Origin: an uncultured Opitutia bacterium
GTDB lineage: Bacteria > Verrucomicrobiota > Verrucomicrobiia > Opitutales > UBA953
Direction of reading: 5' to 3'
Length of the DNA: 56,817 nucleotides
Assembly (NCBI GenBank): GCA_903925205.1
Contig: CAIYEN010000010.1
Span: forward strand, 1-56,817
Shown: positions 35,664 through 44,199 of the stretch, piece after piece
Layout: each line of letters opens with the position of its first letter
Numbering within the stretch: position 1 is the stretch's first letter
Position numbers and translations under genes: made by a program
The notes under the pieces: model-generated
Seen by the model: only the letters and a program-made list of their open reading frames with translations
The model's database searches: none
Told to the model about the DNA's origin: nothing

Positions 35664-37082
35664 TCAGGCCTTCAAACCATGCAGGTTGGCCATCGAAATA
35701 CCAGAAAGCATTGCGCCCGTGACGCCCAGGAACCCTTGGTCCGTCCCAATCAGGAAGAGGTTAGCGACGTCCGTCCGGCCATCCCGACGCTTCGTCGGAG
35801 CCCCATAGATGGCCCCGTTCAGGTGCCCCGTGAACTTACGCACGGTACGCGGGGTGAAGACGTCCGTCGAAGTCTGGGCGGCCGCATGGACCGCATCGGG
35901 TACTACCGGCAAGTGCGCCCGGGCCACGCGATTAAGCCGTGTGCACCAAGCCTCCTTCTGGGCGAGGTACTCGGCTTCGGGCAAACGACACCAGGCGTCG
36001 TGGTTCGCTAAAGCGGTGACGCGCAACCAGCCTTCATCGAGCGTCCGGCCTGGGCCGTACTGGTAATTATTCGGAATGCAGATCACCCCCGAACGCGGGT
36101 CCACGAGCTCACCCGGTGCCCGGTAGGAAAAACGCTCATCATCACAGAAGAAGATGATGGTATCCTTCCAGCCAAACCCCGCAAAGGCCTGCGGCTCGTA
36201 GGTGGTAATGGTCTCCGCGTAACCGAGGCGGCCAACCTCACTCGCGCCGACGAGCGGCACCTGATCGGAACGCAGGCGCAAGGTCTCGACGGCGCCGGCC
36301 GAAGAATACACGCGCTCAGCGGTGACCTCCGTGCCGTCGTCCAAGGTAAGCGCCGCCACGCGATTGCCACGGACCTCCAGGCGCTGGACGCCGCACTTCA
36401 TGCGCCGCTCGACGCCGTGCTCACGACAGCGGTCGATGAGTAAACGAATGACTTGGCGAACCCCAATGAACGGCCGCGCGAAGCCTTCTTTAAACAAAGA
36501 GCGCCACATGACCGCGAACTGCGCGACCTCAATGTCGTCTTCGACCGCACTGCCATAGAAACAAGTCGGCAACAGGAGCATGTCGCGCAGGAGCGGGTCG
36601 CCGAGCCGTTCGTCGAGCAACGCCCGCGCCGAGCCGCCGGGCGCTTCTAAGGCCGCCTCATCCAGGCCCGACAGGTAGGCATCCAGGGCGCGAAAGCGGT
36701 CGATGGCCTGTGGAAACTCGCGGGCGACGTCTGCTTCGAAGTCAGCAAAGCAATTGTTCACCCGAAGATTCCGGCCCGCCATGGTCACCCGCGAACCAAG
36801 CTGTGGACAAAGGTCGAGTTCTTCGCGACGGATGCGAAGCTGGCGCATCAGTTTGACCAAAGGCGCACCCTTGGTGCCCTCGGGCACCCAATTGGTGAGC
36901 GCGTGCAGGCCCACGTCGTACTTGCGCTGCCCACGCGCGTAGAAGGAATTAAGGCCGCCAGCGGCATTGTGCCGCTCGAGGACGAGGACCTTCTGCCCGA
37001 ACATCCCGAGACGCACCGCCGCGGCGAGGCCGGACATGCCTGCACCGATAATAACCGCATCGTAATGGGAACTCGCGACGCT
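35664..37082 (-). CDS. FAD-dependent phytoene desaturase/retinol saturase-like oxidoreductase
   Basis: 472 residues from a GTG at 37080-37082; the frame runs on to a TTG at 37112. The N-terminal Rossmann motif DAVIIGAGMSGLAAAVRLG and VLVLERHNAAGGLNSF bind FAD, and the C-terminal NLFLIGTDQGFLGVTGAMLSG closes the FAD site; together these are typical of the carotenoid desaturase/isomerase and retinol saturase superfamily. The substrate is not known; there is no crtB or other carotenoid gene here. It lies between a GT9 glycosyltransferase (46 bases upstream) and an MFS transporter (10 bases downstream). Confidence 0.85.
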   Translation of the reverse strand, partial: SVASSHYDAVIIGAGMSGLAAAVRLGMFGQKVLVLERHNAAGGLNSFYARGQRKYDVGLHALTNWVPEGTKGAPLVKLMRQLRIRREELDLCPQLGSRVTMAGRNLRVNNCFADFEADVAREFPQAIDRFRALDAYLSGLDEAALEAPGGSARALLDERLGDPLLRDMLLLPTCFYGSAVEDDIEVAQFAVMWRSLFKEGFARPFIGVRQVIRLLIDRCREHGVERRMKCGVQRLEVRGNRVAALTLDDGTEVTAERVYSSAGAVETLRLRSDQVPLVGASEVGRLGYAETITTYEPQAFAGFGWKDTIIFFCDDERFSYRAPGELVDPRSGVICIPNNYQYGPGRTLDEGWLRVTALANHDAWCRLPEAEYLAQKEAWCTRLNRVARAHLPVVPDAVHAAAQTSTDVFTPRTVRKFTGHLNGAIYGAPTKRRDGRTDVANLFLIGTDQGFLGVTGAMLSGISMANLHGLKA

Positions 37083-37128
37083 CACGGGGTTACAGTCCGC
37101 CACCTTGGGCAAGGGTCAAGCGAACGCA

Positions 37129-38136
37129 TCAGGGCGCGCTCAACTGCAGGACTTCCTCCGCGGCGCGGATGACTTGGTCGGCCGTGATGCGGGCGAGGGC
37201 CCGGTCCATCCGCCGACGATAGTCCTCCGCCAGTTCGCCCTCATAGGCCGTGGTATCAACGCGCACAATGCGATGCAGCACCCCCCAGGGACGGGCGCGG
37301 ATGTAGTCCGACGGGCCAAAGACGCCCACCACCGGCGTATTCACGGCCGCCGCCAACTGGAGGATGGGGGAATCGGCCCCCAAAAAGAGGCGGGCTTCGC
37401 TAATTAACTTGGCCAACTGCGGGACACCGAGGCCGCCCCGAGTCGGCTGCGCAAACGGCCCGATGAGCCCACAAAGGGCCTCCGCCATGATGCGTTCGGT
37501 GGAAGACGTCCCAGCAGAGACAACGATGCGGTCAACCTGGCGACTAGCGACCAGTTCCCGGCCGACCTTAGCCCACTTATCAATTTCAAAGACTTGCTCG
37601 GCGCGCGAGGCGCCGGGGTGGAGCACCGCATAACGACGCGGCTCCACCAGAAGGCCATGCTCCTCCATGCGCGAGGCCGCGTACCATAAGCCGGGCACTT
37701 CCTGCCCCAAACCCAAGACCGCGCTCAGCACTGCGTGATCGCGCGAAGCCTCGTGCGGATCGACGACCGAGCCCGTCACGACCTGATGGAACCACGGGTA
37801 CAGCCCAATGGGGGGCCGACCTGCACAGGCCCGTTTACCGGCGCCACTCCAAGCGACGAGCCGCCGCGACAAGGAGTCCCCGCCTAAGGCCACCGCCACC
37901 TCAAAGCGCTGGCGACGCAAACCGTTCAAAAAAGCCCACGCCTCCCAGCCGCTTGCGTGCGCGTCCAAACTGATGATTTCGTTGACGACGGGACACCCCG
38001 CGAGGCCCGCTTCGCTGCCAGGCGAAGTCACGAAGGTGACCGCAGCCGCAGGATGGCGCTCCTTGAGGGAACGAAAGGCGGCCGTGGTGGCGAGGGCTCC
38101 GCGCAAGCCGGAGAACTTGACCACCAGGATACGCAT
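37129..38136 (-). CDS. Glycosyltransferase family 9 (heptosyltransferase-like)
   Basis: 335 residues with the GT-B fold of ADP-heptose transferases. Start MRILVVKFSGLRGALATTAAF matches the family N-terminus (normally 'ILII-lGDli-ttP'), and RYAVLHPGASRAEQ, LISEARLFLGADSPILQLAAAVNTPVVGVFGPSD are the nucleotide-sugar-binding region, shown here in two pieces. It would add a sugar to lipopolysaccharide core in the cytoplasm. The start codon overlaps the stop of the MsbA-like exporter gene (ATGA), which supports a joint role in LPS assembly. Confidence 0.9.
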   Translation of the reverse strand: MRILVVKFSGLRGALATTAAFRSLKERHPAAAVTFVTSPGSEAGLAGCPVVNEIISLDAHASGWEAWAFLNGLRRQRFEVAVALGGDSLSRRLVAWSGAGKRACAGRPPIGLYPWFHQVVTGSVVDPHEASRDHAVLSAVLGLGQEVPGLWYAASRMEEHGLLVEPRRYAVLHPGASRAEQVFEIDKWAKVGRELVASRQVDRIVVSAGTSSTERIMAEALCGLIGPFAQPTRGGLGVPQLAKLISEARLFLGADSPILQLAAAVNTPVVGVFGPSDYIRARPWGVLHRIVRVDTTAYEGELAEDYRRRMDRALARITADQVIRAAEEVLQLSAP

Positions 38137-39938
38137 CAGGAGATGCCCTGGGCTTGATTATCCCAGAGCCGACGGAAGAGCTCGTTCGTGCGATAAACTT
38201 CCTCGCGCGGGCCATCAGCGACGATGCGACCGCCGTCAAAGACGAGGACGCGATCCACGTCGCGAATGGTGGAGAAACGGTGCGCTACAATCAGCGTCGT
38301 GCGCCCCTTCATCAACTGCGCGAGCGAGTGCTGAATGCTCCGTTCGGTGTCGGTGTCTAAAGCGGAAGTAGCCTCGTCGAGAATGAGAATCGGCGCATCC
38401 TTCAAGAAGGCCCGGGCGATGGAGACGCGCTGGCGCTGCCCGCCCGAGAGGCGTGAACCGCGCTCCCCCACCAGCGTCGCAAAACCCTGGGACTGCGCCT
38501 CGATGAACTCGAGGGCACCCGCTAAGCGCGCCGCCGCCTGGACCTCGGCATCAGTGGCGGAGGGTCGGCCTAAACGAATATTCTCGGCGATGGTCTCGTT
38601 AAACAACACCGGCTCTTGCGAAACCAAGGCGATGTTGGCACGAAGATCCGCCTGCTTCACGGTGCGTAAATCGTGCCCATCCACCCGAATGACCCCGGAC
38701 CGGGGATCAAAGAAACGCGGCACTAAATTGACAAAGGTACTCTTGCCCGCGCCACTCGGACCCACCAACGCCACAGACTGACCGGCCGGAATGCGCAGGG
38801 TGACATCGCTCAGCACAGCTTCCGCGCCATAGGCAAAGGTCAGGCCCTCGAGACTGAGTTCCCCGCGGACACGCCCCAAGGCCTGAGCGTCTAACGCATC
38901 GTCCACTTCAATGCGGGCCTCCAGAATTTCGGCCAAACGCTCCAAGCCTGGCTCCGCCATGCTCATCCGGCTACTCACATAGCCGATACGCTTCAACGGG
39001 CCGTAGGCCATATAGAAGGCGGCAATCAGGGCCAGCAGCTCCTCAAAACGGAAACCAATGCCGGCACCAACCCCAATGGCCAAGGCAATGCCGATGGCCG
39101 CGGAGATTTCCAACATCGGGGACAAAGCTTTCTCGTAGCGAACCAACTTGGCCTGAATCCGCAGGCCTTCGCGGCTGGCCGCGTCGAAGCGGGCGCACTC
39201 ACGCTCCTGGAGGCCATAGGCCCGCACCTCGCGCGCCGACTGCAAATTCTCGACGGCAATCCCGTTCAGGTCAGACGCCGAAGCCAAGCCGGAGCGCGCG
39301 CGCTTTTGAATGGCCATACCGATATAACGGACGAAGAAGACCGCCAGGGGCACGACGAGCAGGCAGCCCAAGAACCAAAAGCCATCGGGCTTGGAAAGGC
39401 AGAGCCAAACGACATACCCCAGCGCAAACACCATGGTGAGAGGCTGAATCAGAAGGTCGTTCGAGATATCGACGAGCACCATGCGGACCGAGTTAGCGTC
39501 GTTAATGACCCGCTGCAGAAGGTCACCCGTCGGCAGCTTGGCAAAGAATCCGAGATGCAGCCGTTGAAGTTTGGCAAAGACTGCCCGTCGGACCGATTCC
39601 ACCACGCGCAGACCGGCCAGATTCAGGAAATAGTTCGAGCAGAATTCCGAAACCCCCCGGACCAAGAAGACTGCTGGCAAGAATGCGACGGCAAAGGTCA
39701 CCTCATACCCCTTAGGCAGGTAAAACGGCGCCCAGCCCAACCAAGCCGGAAAACTCACGAGGGGAGCGGCCCGCTGTTCCGCCGACCCAAAGACCGTCGG
39801 GAGAACCTTACCGATCAGGAAAGGAATCCCCAGCGCATTGCTCGCCGCAAAGAAAAGGCCGAACACAATCGCCAGCACCAAGAGCAGCCGACTGCCCTTA
39901 AGGTGGACCAAGTAGGGTCGATAACGGCGGTTGAACAC
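38136..39938 (-). CDS. msbA: ABC exporter, MsbA-like
   Basis: 600 residues, one membrane half (six helices, residues about 18-310) plus one ATPase half. The ATPase shows Walker A GPSGAGKSTF, Q-loop LVSQEPVLF, signature LSGGQRQRVSIARAF, Walker B ILILDEATSALD and the switch in VAHRFST. The intracellular loop with GDLLQRVINDANSVR is typical of lipid/LPS exporters, so lipid A flipping is the likely role; a drug or peptide exporter cannot be excluded. Overlap with the downstream GT9 gene strengthens the LPS reading. The symbol is by homology type and context. Confidence 0.88.
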   Translation of the reverse strand: MFNRRYRPYLVHLKGSRLLLVLAIVFGLFFAASNALGIPFLIGKVLPTVFGSAEQRAAPLVSFPAWLGWAPFYLPKGYEVTFAVAFLPAVFLVRGVSEFCSNYFLNLAGLRVVESVRRAVFAKLQRLHLGFFAKLPTGDLLQRVINDANSVRMVLVDISNDLLIQPLTMVFALGYVVWLCLSKPDGFWFLGCLLVVPLAVFFVRYIGMAIQKRARSGLASASDLNGIAVENLQSAREVRAYGLQERECARFDAASREGLRIQAKLVRYEKALSPMLEISAAIGIALAIGVGAGIGFRFEELLALIAAFYMAYGPLKRIGYVSSRMSMAEPGLERLAEILEARIEVDDALDAQALGRVRGELSLEGLTFAYGAEAVLSDVTLRIPAGQSVALVGPSGAGKSTFVNLVPRFFDPRSGVIRVDGHDLRTVKQADLRANIALVSQEPVLFNETIAENIRLGRPSATDAEVQAAARLAGALEFIEAQSQGFATLVGERGSRLSGGQRQRVSIARAFLKDAPILILDEATSALDTDTERSIQHSLAQLMKGRTTLIVAHRFSTIRDVDRVLVFDGGRIVADGPREEVYRTNELFRRLWDNQAQGIS

Positions 39939-39987
39939 AGCCCCAGCGTGGCGAGAACCCTCGACGGAGGAAACACCAAAAACCTGT

Positions 39988-41049
39988 TCAATCCTTCTTC
40001 GGGAAAGCCACCGAGAGGGCGATAGCGAGGGCCAAGATCACGCCGATGACCCCGAGGGAAACCTGGGTCGGCAGATGGACCGCCCCATCATGGACCAACG
40101 ACACCGGCACCCAGCCCGCCACCTGGCCGTCGGGTTGGCCAAGCTTTGCAGCCCACGGTAGCACCATCTTGAGGCCGATGAAGACCAGGATAAAGGCCAA
40201 GGCCGGCTTCAGGAAGCGGACGTACTGCACAAAGCCGCTCAAGGCGAAATACATCGAACGAAGCCCCATGATTGCGAAGATGTTTGAGGTGAAAGCGATG
40301 AAGCGACGTTCTTCGATCTCCATCCCGGACGGCAGGATCCCCAAGACCGCCGGGATGGAATCAAGGGCGAAGATCAGGTCGGTGCCCTCGACGACGAGCA
40401 GGACAAGGAAGAGTGGCGTGAAAACCCGCCGGCCATTCTCAACGGTCCAGAATGCACTCCCGTGAAGGTGGGTCGTCAGGGGGATGCACTTGCGCGCGAC
40501 CTTGACGATGAAGTTCTCTTCCATGCTCTTCCCTTCGTCCTCATCCTTGGACAGGGCCAGCTTGATCCCCGTGAATAACAAGAAGGCGCCAAACAGCGGG
40601 AGCAACCAGTTGAAGCGATCGACCGCCGCGACGCCAACAATAATGAAGAGCGCGCGCATCGCCACGGCACCGAGGATGCCCCAAAACAGGACGCGATGCT
40701 GCAAGCGATCCGGGATGCTGAAGTGGGCGAACACTAAGATAAAGATGAAGAGGTTGTCGACCGACAGCGCCAGCTCGAGGATGTAGCCCGCCGCAAACAG
40801 CTCGGCGACCTCCGAGCCCGGATAATCCTTCGTGCCCGCGAACGCGCTTAAGAGGAAAGCAAAAGCCCCCGCCAAGCTGGCCCAGACTACGCACCACGCG
40901 ACGGCTTTTTTGAAGCTCGGGGCCTGCTCCTTCTTACTGAAGACCCCGAGGTCTAAGGCCAGCATGGCACCAACGAAGAGCAGGAATGCCCCCCAAGCCC
41001 AGCCAGGAATGACCAAAGAATCTTGCGCCGCGAGAAACAGGGTGTGCAC
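39988..41049 (-). CDS. TerC/Alx-family membrane protein
   Basis: 353 residues from the GTG at 41047-41049; another GTG at 41094 is possible and no ribosome site distinguishes them. About nine membrane helices. The two family motifs are clear: LELALSVDNLFIFILVFAHF and GTDLIFALDSIPAVLGI, whose acidic residues are thought to bind a metal. TerC-type proteins (for example Alx and MeeF/MeeY-like exporters) export manganese and help metallate exoproteins. It lies upstream of the MsbA-like gene on the same strand with a 49-base gap. Confidence 0.92.
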   Translation of the reverse strand: MHTLFLAAQDSLVIPGWAWGAFLLFVGAMLALDLGVFSKKEQAPSFKKAVAWCVVWASLAGAFAFLLSAFAGTKDYPGSEVAELFAAGYILELALSVDNLFIFILVFAHFSIPDRLQHRVLFWGILGAVAMRALFIIVGVAAVDRFNWLLPLFGAFLLFTGIKLALSKDEDEGKSMEENFIVKVARKCIPLTTHLHGSAFWTVENGRRVFTPLFLVLLVVEGTDLIFALDSIPAVLGILPSGMEIEERRFIAFTSNIFAIMGLRSMYFALSGFVQYVRFLKPALAFILVFIGLKMVLPWAAKLGQPDGQVAGWVPVSLVHDGAVHLPTQVSLGVIGVILALAIALSVAFPKKD

Positions 41050-41142
41050 AAGGCAAGAAGTTACGGAAACTAACGGAGAGTCAAGCCGACCCACCGATGG
41101 AGGCTTGCCCGCCCCCCCATGGCCGGACTACATAGAACCCGC

Positions 41143-41214
41143 GTTCCCGTAGTTCAACGGATAGAACATTGGTTTCCTAAACCGAGGATGTGGGTTCGAT
41201 TCCCGCCGGGGACA
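41143..41214 (+). tRNA. tRNA-Arg (anticodon CCT)
   Basis: Acceptor GTTCCCG / CGGGGAC (one T-G pair), D arm GTTCAACGGATAGAAC, anticodon loop TTCCTAA with CCT (reads AGG), T arm GTGGGTTCGATTCCCGC, discriminator A. CCA is not encoded. Confidence 0.94.
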
Positions 41215-41223
41215 GCGGGGGCT

Positions 41224-42384
41224 TCAGCGCTTCAAGCGGAAGCCCTGGATCCGGGTCGCCGGAGAGCGACGGTAGATCGACTCCACGTCTTTAATTTGCA
41301 TCAACGCCCATGGGGCCAAGATGCTGTCACCATTCTTCGTCAGGACAATATCATCCGCAATGTACACGCAGGTGTGGAGCCCTTCCCCACCGTCCAGAAA
41401 ACAGAGCACATCGCCGTACTTATACGGTGCCTCGACCGTGGCGTAGTTTTCAACCAACTGGGCGGCCGCTAAGCGAGTATCCAAGTAGAAATCCTTGGGG
41501 GTGATGTTGAAGAAGTTGAGCGAGGTCCAGTGGCAATCGGGGAAACGGCCTTTGAGCCCGAGCTCCATCTCCGGAAAAGTATAGGCCCGCTGCCGCATCA
41601 GGGACGGAAGAAAGTGCGTGATATCAACGGACTGCGGCGCCCGCCGCTGGGTAATCGCGTTAATAAAAGTTAACCGGGGAGCGTCGGTCTGGCCAGCTGC
41701 CCAATACTCAATGAATTGGTGGCGGTCCGTCTTCAGCGGTAACTGCAGTTCAACTAAGAGACTACGCACCCGCGTGACCGCCCGAAAAGTCGTCCGGACT
41801 TCGTCGGAGTTCTTTGCCAAGGTCAGCAGGGCCTGGATGTCGCTGAACACCAATGCGTCCCCCCGCTTCCAGACTAGTTTACGGAAGAGATCCTTCTGCG
41901 CATCGCTCAACCCAGCGTCCATGAGCCAATCGTCTAAATCTCCGCCCAAGATATAGACCGGATCGCGCTGATACTCATTGGCCGAGGATTTAGCCAACTC
42001 TCGGTAGAGGGCCGTTCGGCTGGCCGGCGGGAGGGCCACCAAGTCGTCGACGGCCGGGTAGAGACTGATCACATTCCCCGCCGTGACTCGGCGGGCGGGG
42101 TCCAACAAGCGGGCAATGACCGCGGCGGGCACCTCGCACTGCTGTAGCGTTCCCCGTACCGCCGTCTCTGTCGTCTGCTCGAAGACCCAACGCGTCACGG
42201 AGTTCGGCTTAGCCACCGCGGCCAAAAGCGTATCGGGCGCCTCCAGGTAAACCGTCCGCACCTCCAACTCACCCCACGGGCCGGGCTTGGCTTTCCAAAC
42301 AGGCTCCTCATGGGCAGCCCCGAGGGAAAACGGCGCAATGCAGACGGCGCCCCAAAGACCCCAAATGGAAAAACAGCGATTCAC
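41224..42384 (-). CDS. Secreted NlpC/P60-like (papain-fold) protein
   Basis: 386 residues with a signal peptide (CFSIWGLWGAVCIAPFSLGA). Residues 30-270 are helical and unassigned. The C-terminal 115 residues read like a diverged NlpC/P60 or amidase fold: a Cys in PDCHWTSLNFF followed by GDVLCFLDGGEGLHTCVYIADDIVLTKNG split across strands, in which the Cys and the His of LHT sit where the catalytic pair lies in cell-wall peptidases. The usual third polar residue is not obvious. It may trim peptidoglycan or be a non-catalytic relative. It runs convergent to tRNA-Arg with nine bases between them. Confidence 0.6.
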   Translation of the reverse strand: MNRCFSIWGLWGAVCIAPFSLGAAHEEPVWKAKPGPWGELEVRTVYLEAPDTLLAAVAKPNSVTRWVFEQTTETAVRGTLQQCEVPAAVIARLLDPARRVTAGNVISLYPAVDDLVALPPASRTALYRELAKSSANEYQRDPVYILGGDLDDWLMDAGLSDAQKDLFRKLVWKRGDALVFSDIQALLTLAKNSDEVRTTFRAVTRVRSLLVELQLPLKTDRHQFIEYWAAGQTDAPRLTFINAITQRRAPQSVDITHFLPSLMRQRAYTFPEMELGLKGRFPDCHWTSLNFFNITPKDFYLDTRLAAAQLVENYATVEAPYKYGDVLCFLDGGEGLHTCVYIADDIVLTKNGDSILAPWALMQIKDVESIYRRSPATRIQGFRLKR

Positions 42385-43008
42385 ATCTTTTTAACACGCG
42401 AAAGACGGGAATGTTCCAAGCGAAATATTAATTCATCATCCTGCGCTCTGGCATTTGTAACAATACCTTTGGTTACGTCAGTATTTTCATGCGTACTTCG
42501 AGGATTGGCATTAACACGGACGTTCAATGAAAATCACAAATCTGAATGACAGTGAGGTCTCGCTGGGGATTGCTCCGTTTCCATTTTGCACGAAAGTTCC
42601 CAACCTGCGATCAGGCCGCCCGCGAAGGCTGACTCTTCCAACACCAGGTCCCCGCACTCGAGAAGAAAAGCGCTGGGGCTAGCCACTGCACCCCTCGTAC
42701 GCACCGCCGTTCCCATCGACACTTATCCGCTCGGGCCGCGTTTCCTTCCGTGCCGCCAGTAAGACATCTAGGCTGGTCGGCACCTCCCGGGCCGACTCGC
42801 TGGCGGCCCCCTTGCTGGCGATTTAGGCTCCGACCCTGCCCGCCGGCAGACTAACGCTTGGGGCGAATCTACGGTGAAAGTGGCGGCAACCGCCCCCAGC
42901 TAGGCGAAAAGCGCTGGCGGCGGGGGCAAGGAAGTCCGCTCTGGCTCGTTTCGCATTGTAGTAGGGAATGCTTCCCGACAGGGATAGGAGAACCTTTTCC
43001 TCCTTCCC
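42385..43008. other. 624-base gap with AT-rich part and GC-rich, structured-looking part
   Basis: No convincing gene. 42400-42550 is AT-richer and probably holds the promoter of the NlpC-like gene. 42740-42960 is GC-rich with nested inverted repeats: GCCGCCAG/CTGGCGGC (42752-42759 with 42800-42807) enclosing GTCGGC/GCCGAC (42776-42781 with 42791-42796); CTGCC/GGCAG (42836-42849); GGCGG/CCGCC (42882-42894); CCAGC/GCTGG (42896-42917); and GGGAA/TTCCC (42964-42976). A non-coding RNA or a long leader of the NYN gene are both possible. Conserved blocks of RNase P RNA, tmRNA and SRP RNA are absent. Confidence 0.4.
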
Positions 43009-44199
43009 GTGGCCCGCCCTACGTCCAAAAAAGCCGCCGCTCCCCGCGGCCGCATCGCCAAGCCCTCCAAGCGTCCTGCGAAGGGTCGCACCCCTCGCCG
43101 CCAAGCCGACGCCGCCTCGACCTCCACGCCGGAAGCGGCCAAAGGCCAAAAGGGCCAACGCATCGGCATCCTGATCGACGCGGACAACGTTTCCCACCAG
43201 CACCTCCCGACGCTGCGCCGTTTCATCGGGGAAACGCCCATCTCGGCGGCCCGGGCCTATGGCGACTTCCAAGGCCGCCTCAGCGGTTGGCGCGCCTTCG
43301 CCCAAGACTGGCCCGAGCTCGAACTCGTCGACCAGCGCAGCTACACGCCAGGCAAGAACGCGGCCGACATGCGCCTGACCATCGACGCCGTCAAACTGAT
43401 GGCGGCCGCCGAGCCACCGACGACCCTGATCTTCGTGACCAATGACAGCGACTTCACCCCGGTGGTCGAAGACGCCAAGCGCCTCGGCGTCCGCATCGTC
43501 GTCATGGGCGAACGCACCCACAAGGCCCTCCGCTCGACCGCCCACCATTACCTTAACCTCTCGGAGCTACGCGAACGCCTCGACTCCGAAGAGCAGGCAA
43601 AATCCGACCCGCGCGCCGCGCTCGCCGTCTTGGCCCAAGCCATCCGCGAGTTAACGCCCAAGACCAAGCCGAAGGCCTTGGAGTTACTCGCGCAATTCGA
43701 GAAGATGTTGCCCGACCTCCGTTTCGGCGACGTCCGACCGGCCCGCCCCGCCGCCCCCGCGCGCGAACCGCGTCCATCCCGTGAAGCCCGCCCCGCACGC
43801 GAACCGCGTAGCCAACGCCAACCGCGGGAACCGCGCCAAGAAAACCATGGCGGGAACGGTCAAGATTACCGCGATACACCTAACCTCTCCGCGGCACAAC
43901 AGGCCCAAGGCAAAGCCGAAGCCGACCAGCGACGCCAGCAATTGCTGGCCCGCAAGGACATCATCGAGGCGCTCATCGACGTGGCCACGGGGCTCGCTCC
44001 TGAAGGCGAATGGATCAAGGTCGAGGTAATCAAGAAGTTCCTGATCCAGGAATACCCTGGCCTCGAACGCGACGCCCCACGCTACGCGAAGTTCTACCGC
44101 ATGCTCGAAGACACCGGCTGCTTTGAAGTCCAGCTACAAGGCTCGACGGTCATGGCCAAGCTCAAGCCGCAGCCCGGCAACGAGCCGCGCGGCGCCTAA
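43009..44199 (+). CDS. NYN-domain (LabA/DUF88) ribonuclease-like protein with C-terminal LOTUS/OST-HTH domain
   Basis: 396 residues from a GTG. A basic N-terminal tail (1-48) leads to an NYN PIN-like nuclease domain (about 50-175): GILIDADNVS with Asp57, GKNAADMRL with Asp120 and FVTNDSDFTPVV with paired Asp residues, the expected metal-binding acidic set. A low-complexity linker (about 245-290) of Arg/Pro/Glu repeats (AREPRPSREARPAREPR) follows, then an OST-HTH/LOTUS domain (about 310-385) with DIIEALIDVA and VEVIKKFLIQEYPGL. LabA-type proteins are thought to bind and cleave RNA; LOTUS domains bind RNA, some G-quadruplexes. Its stop abuts that of the convergent esterase gene. Confidence 0.88.
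   Translation: MARPTSKKAAAPRGRIAKPSKRPAKGRTPRRQADAASTSTPEAAKGQKGQRIGILIDADNVSHQHLPTLRRFIGETPISAARAYGDFQGRLSGWRAFAQDWPELELVDQRSYTPGKNAADMRLTIDAVKLMAAAEPPTTLIFVTNDSDFTPVVEDAKRLGVRIVVMGERTHKALRSTAHHYLNLSELRERLDSEEQAKSDPRAALAVLAQAIRELTPKTKPKALELLAQFEKMLPDLRFGDVRPARPAAPAREPRPSREARPAREPRSQRQPREPRQENHGGNGQDYRDTPNLSAAQQAQGKAEADQRRQQLLARKDIIEALIDVATGLAPEGEWIKVEVIKKFLIQEYPGLERDAPRYAKFYRMLEDTGCFEVQLQGSTVMAKLKPQPGNEPRGA

Noticed and set aside
42570-42960. Gap considered as RNase P RNA, tmRNA or SRP RNA
   Set aside because: A CCTAGATG stretch and a GGAAGGAAACG stretch on the minus strand recall RNase P and SRP RNA, but the essential blocks (GAGGAAAGTCC with ACAGAA-CCGGCTTA; tag frame and TTCGA arm; GGTCAGG-GGAA loop) are missing.
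42823-43548. Long minus-strand frame of 241 codons opposite the NYN gene
   Set aside because: It mirrors the NYN gene, which has clear nuclease motifs; the translated frame has no family pattern and an odd composition.
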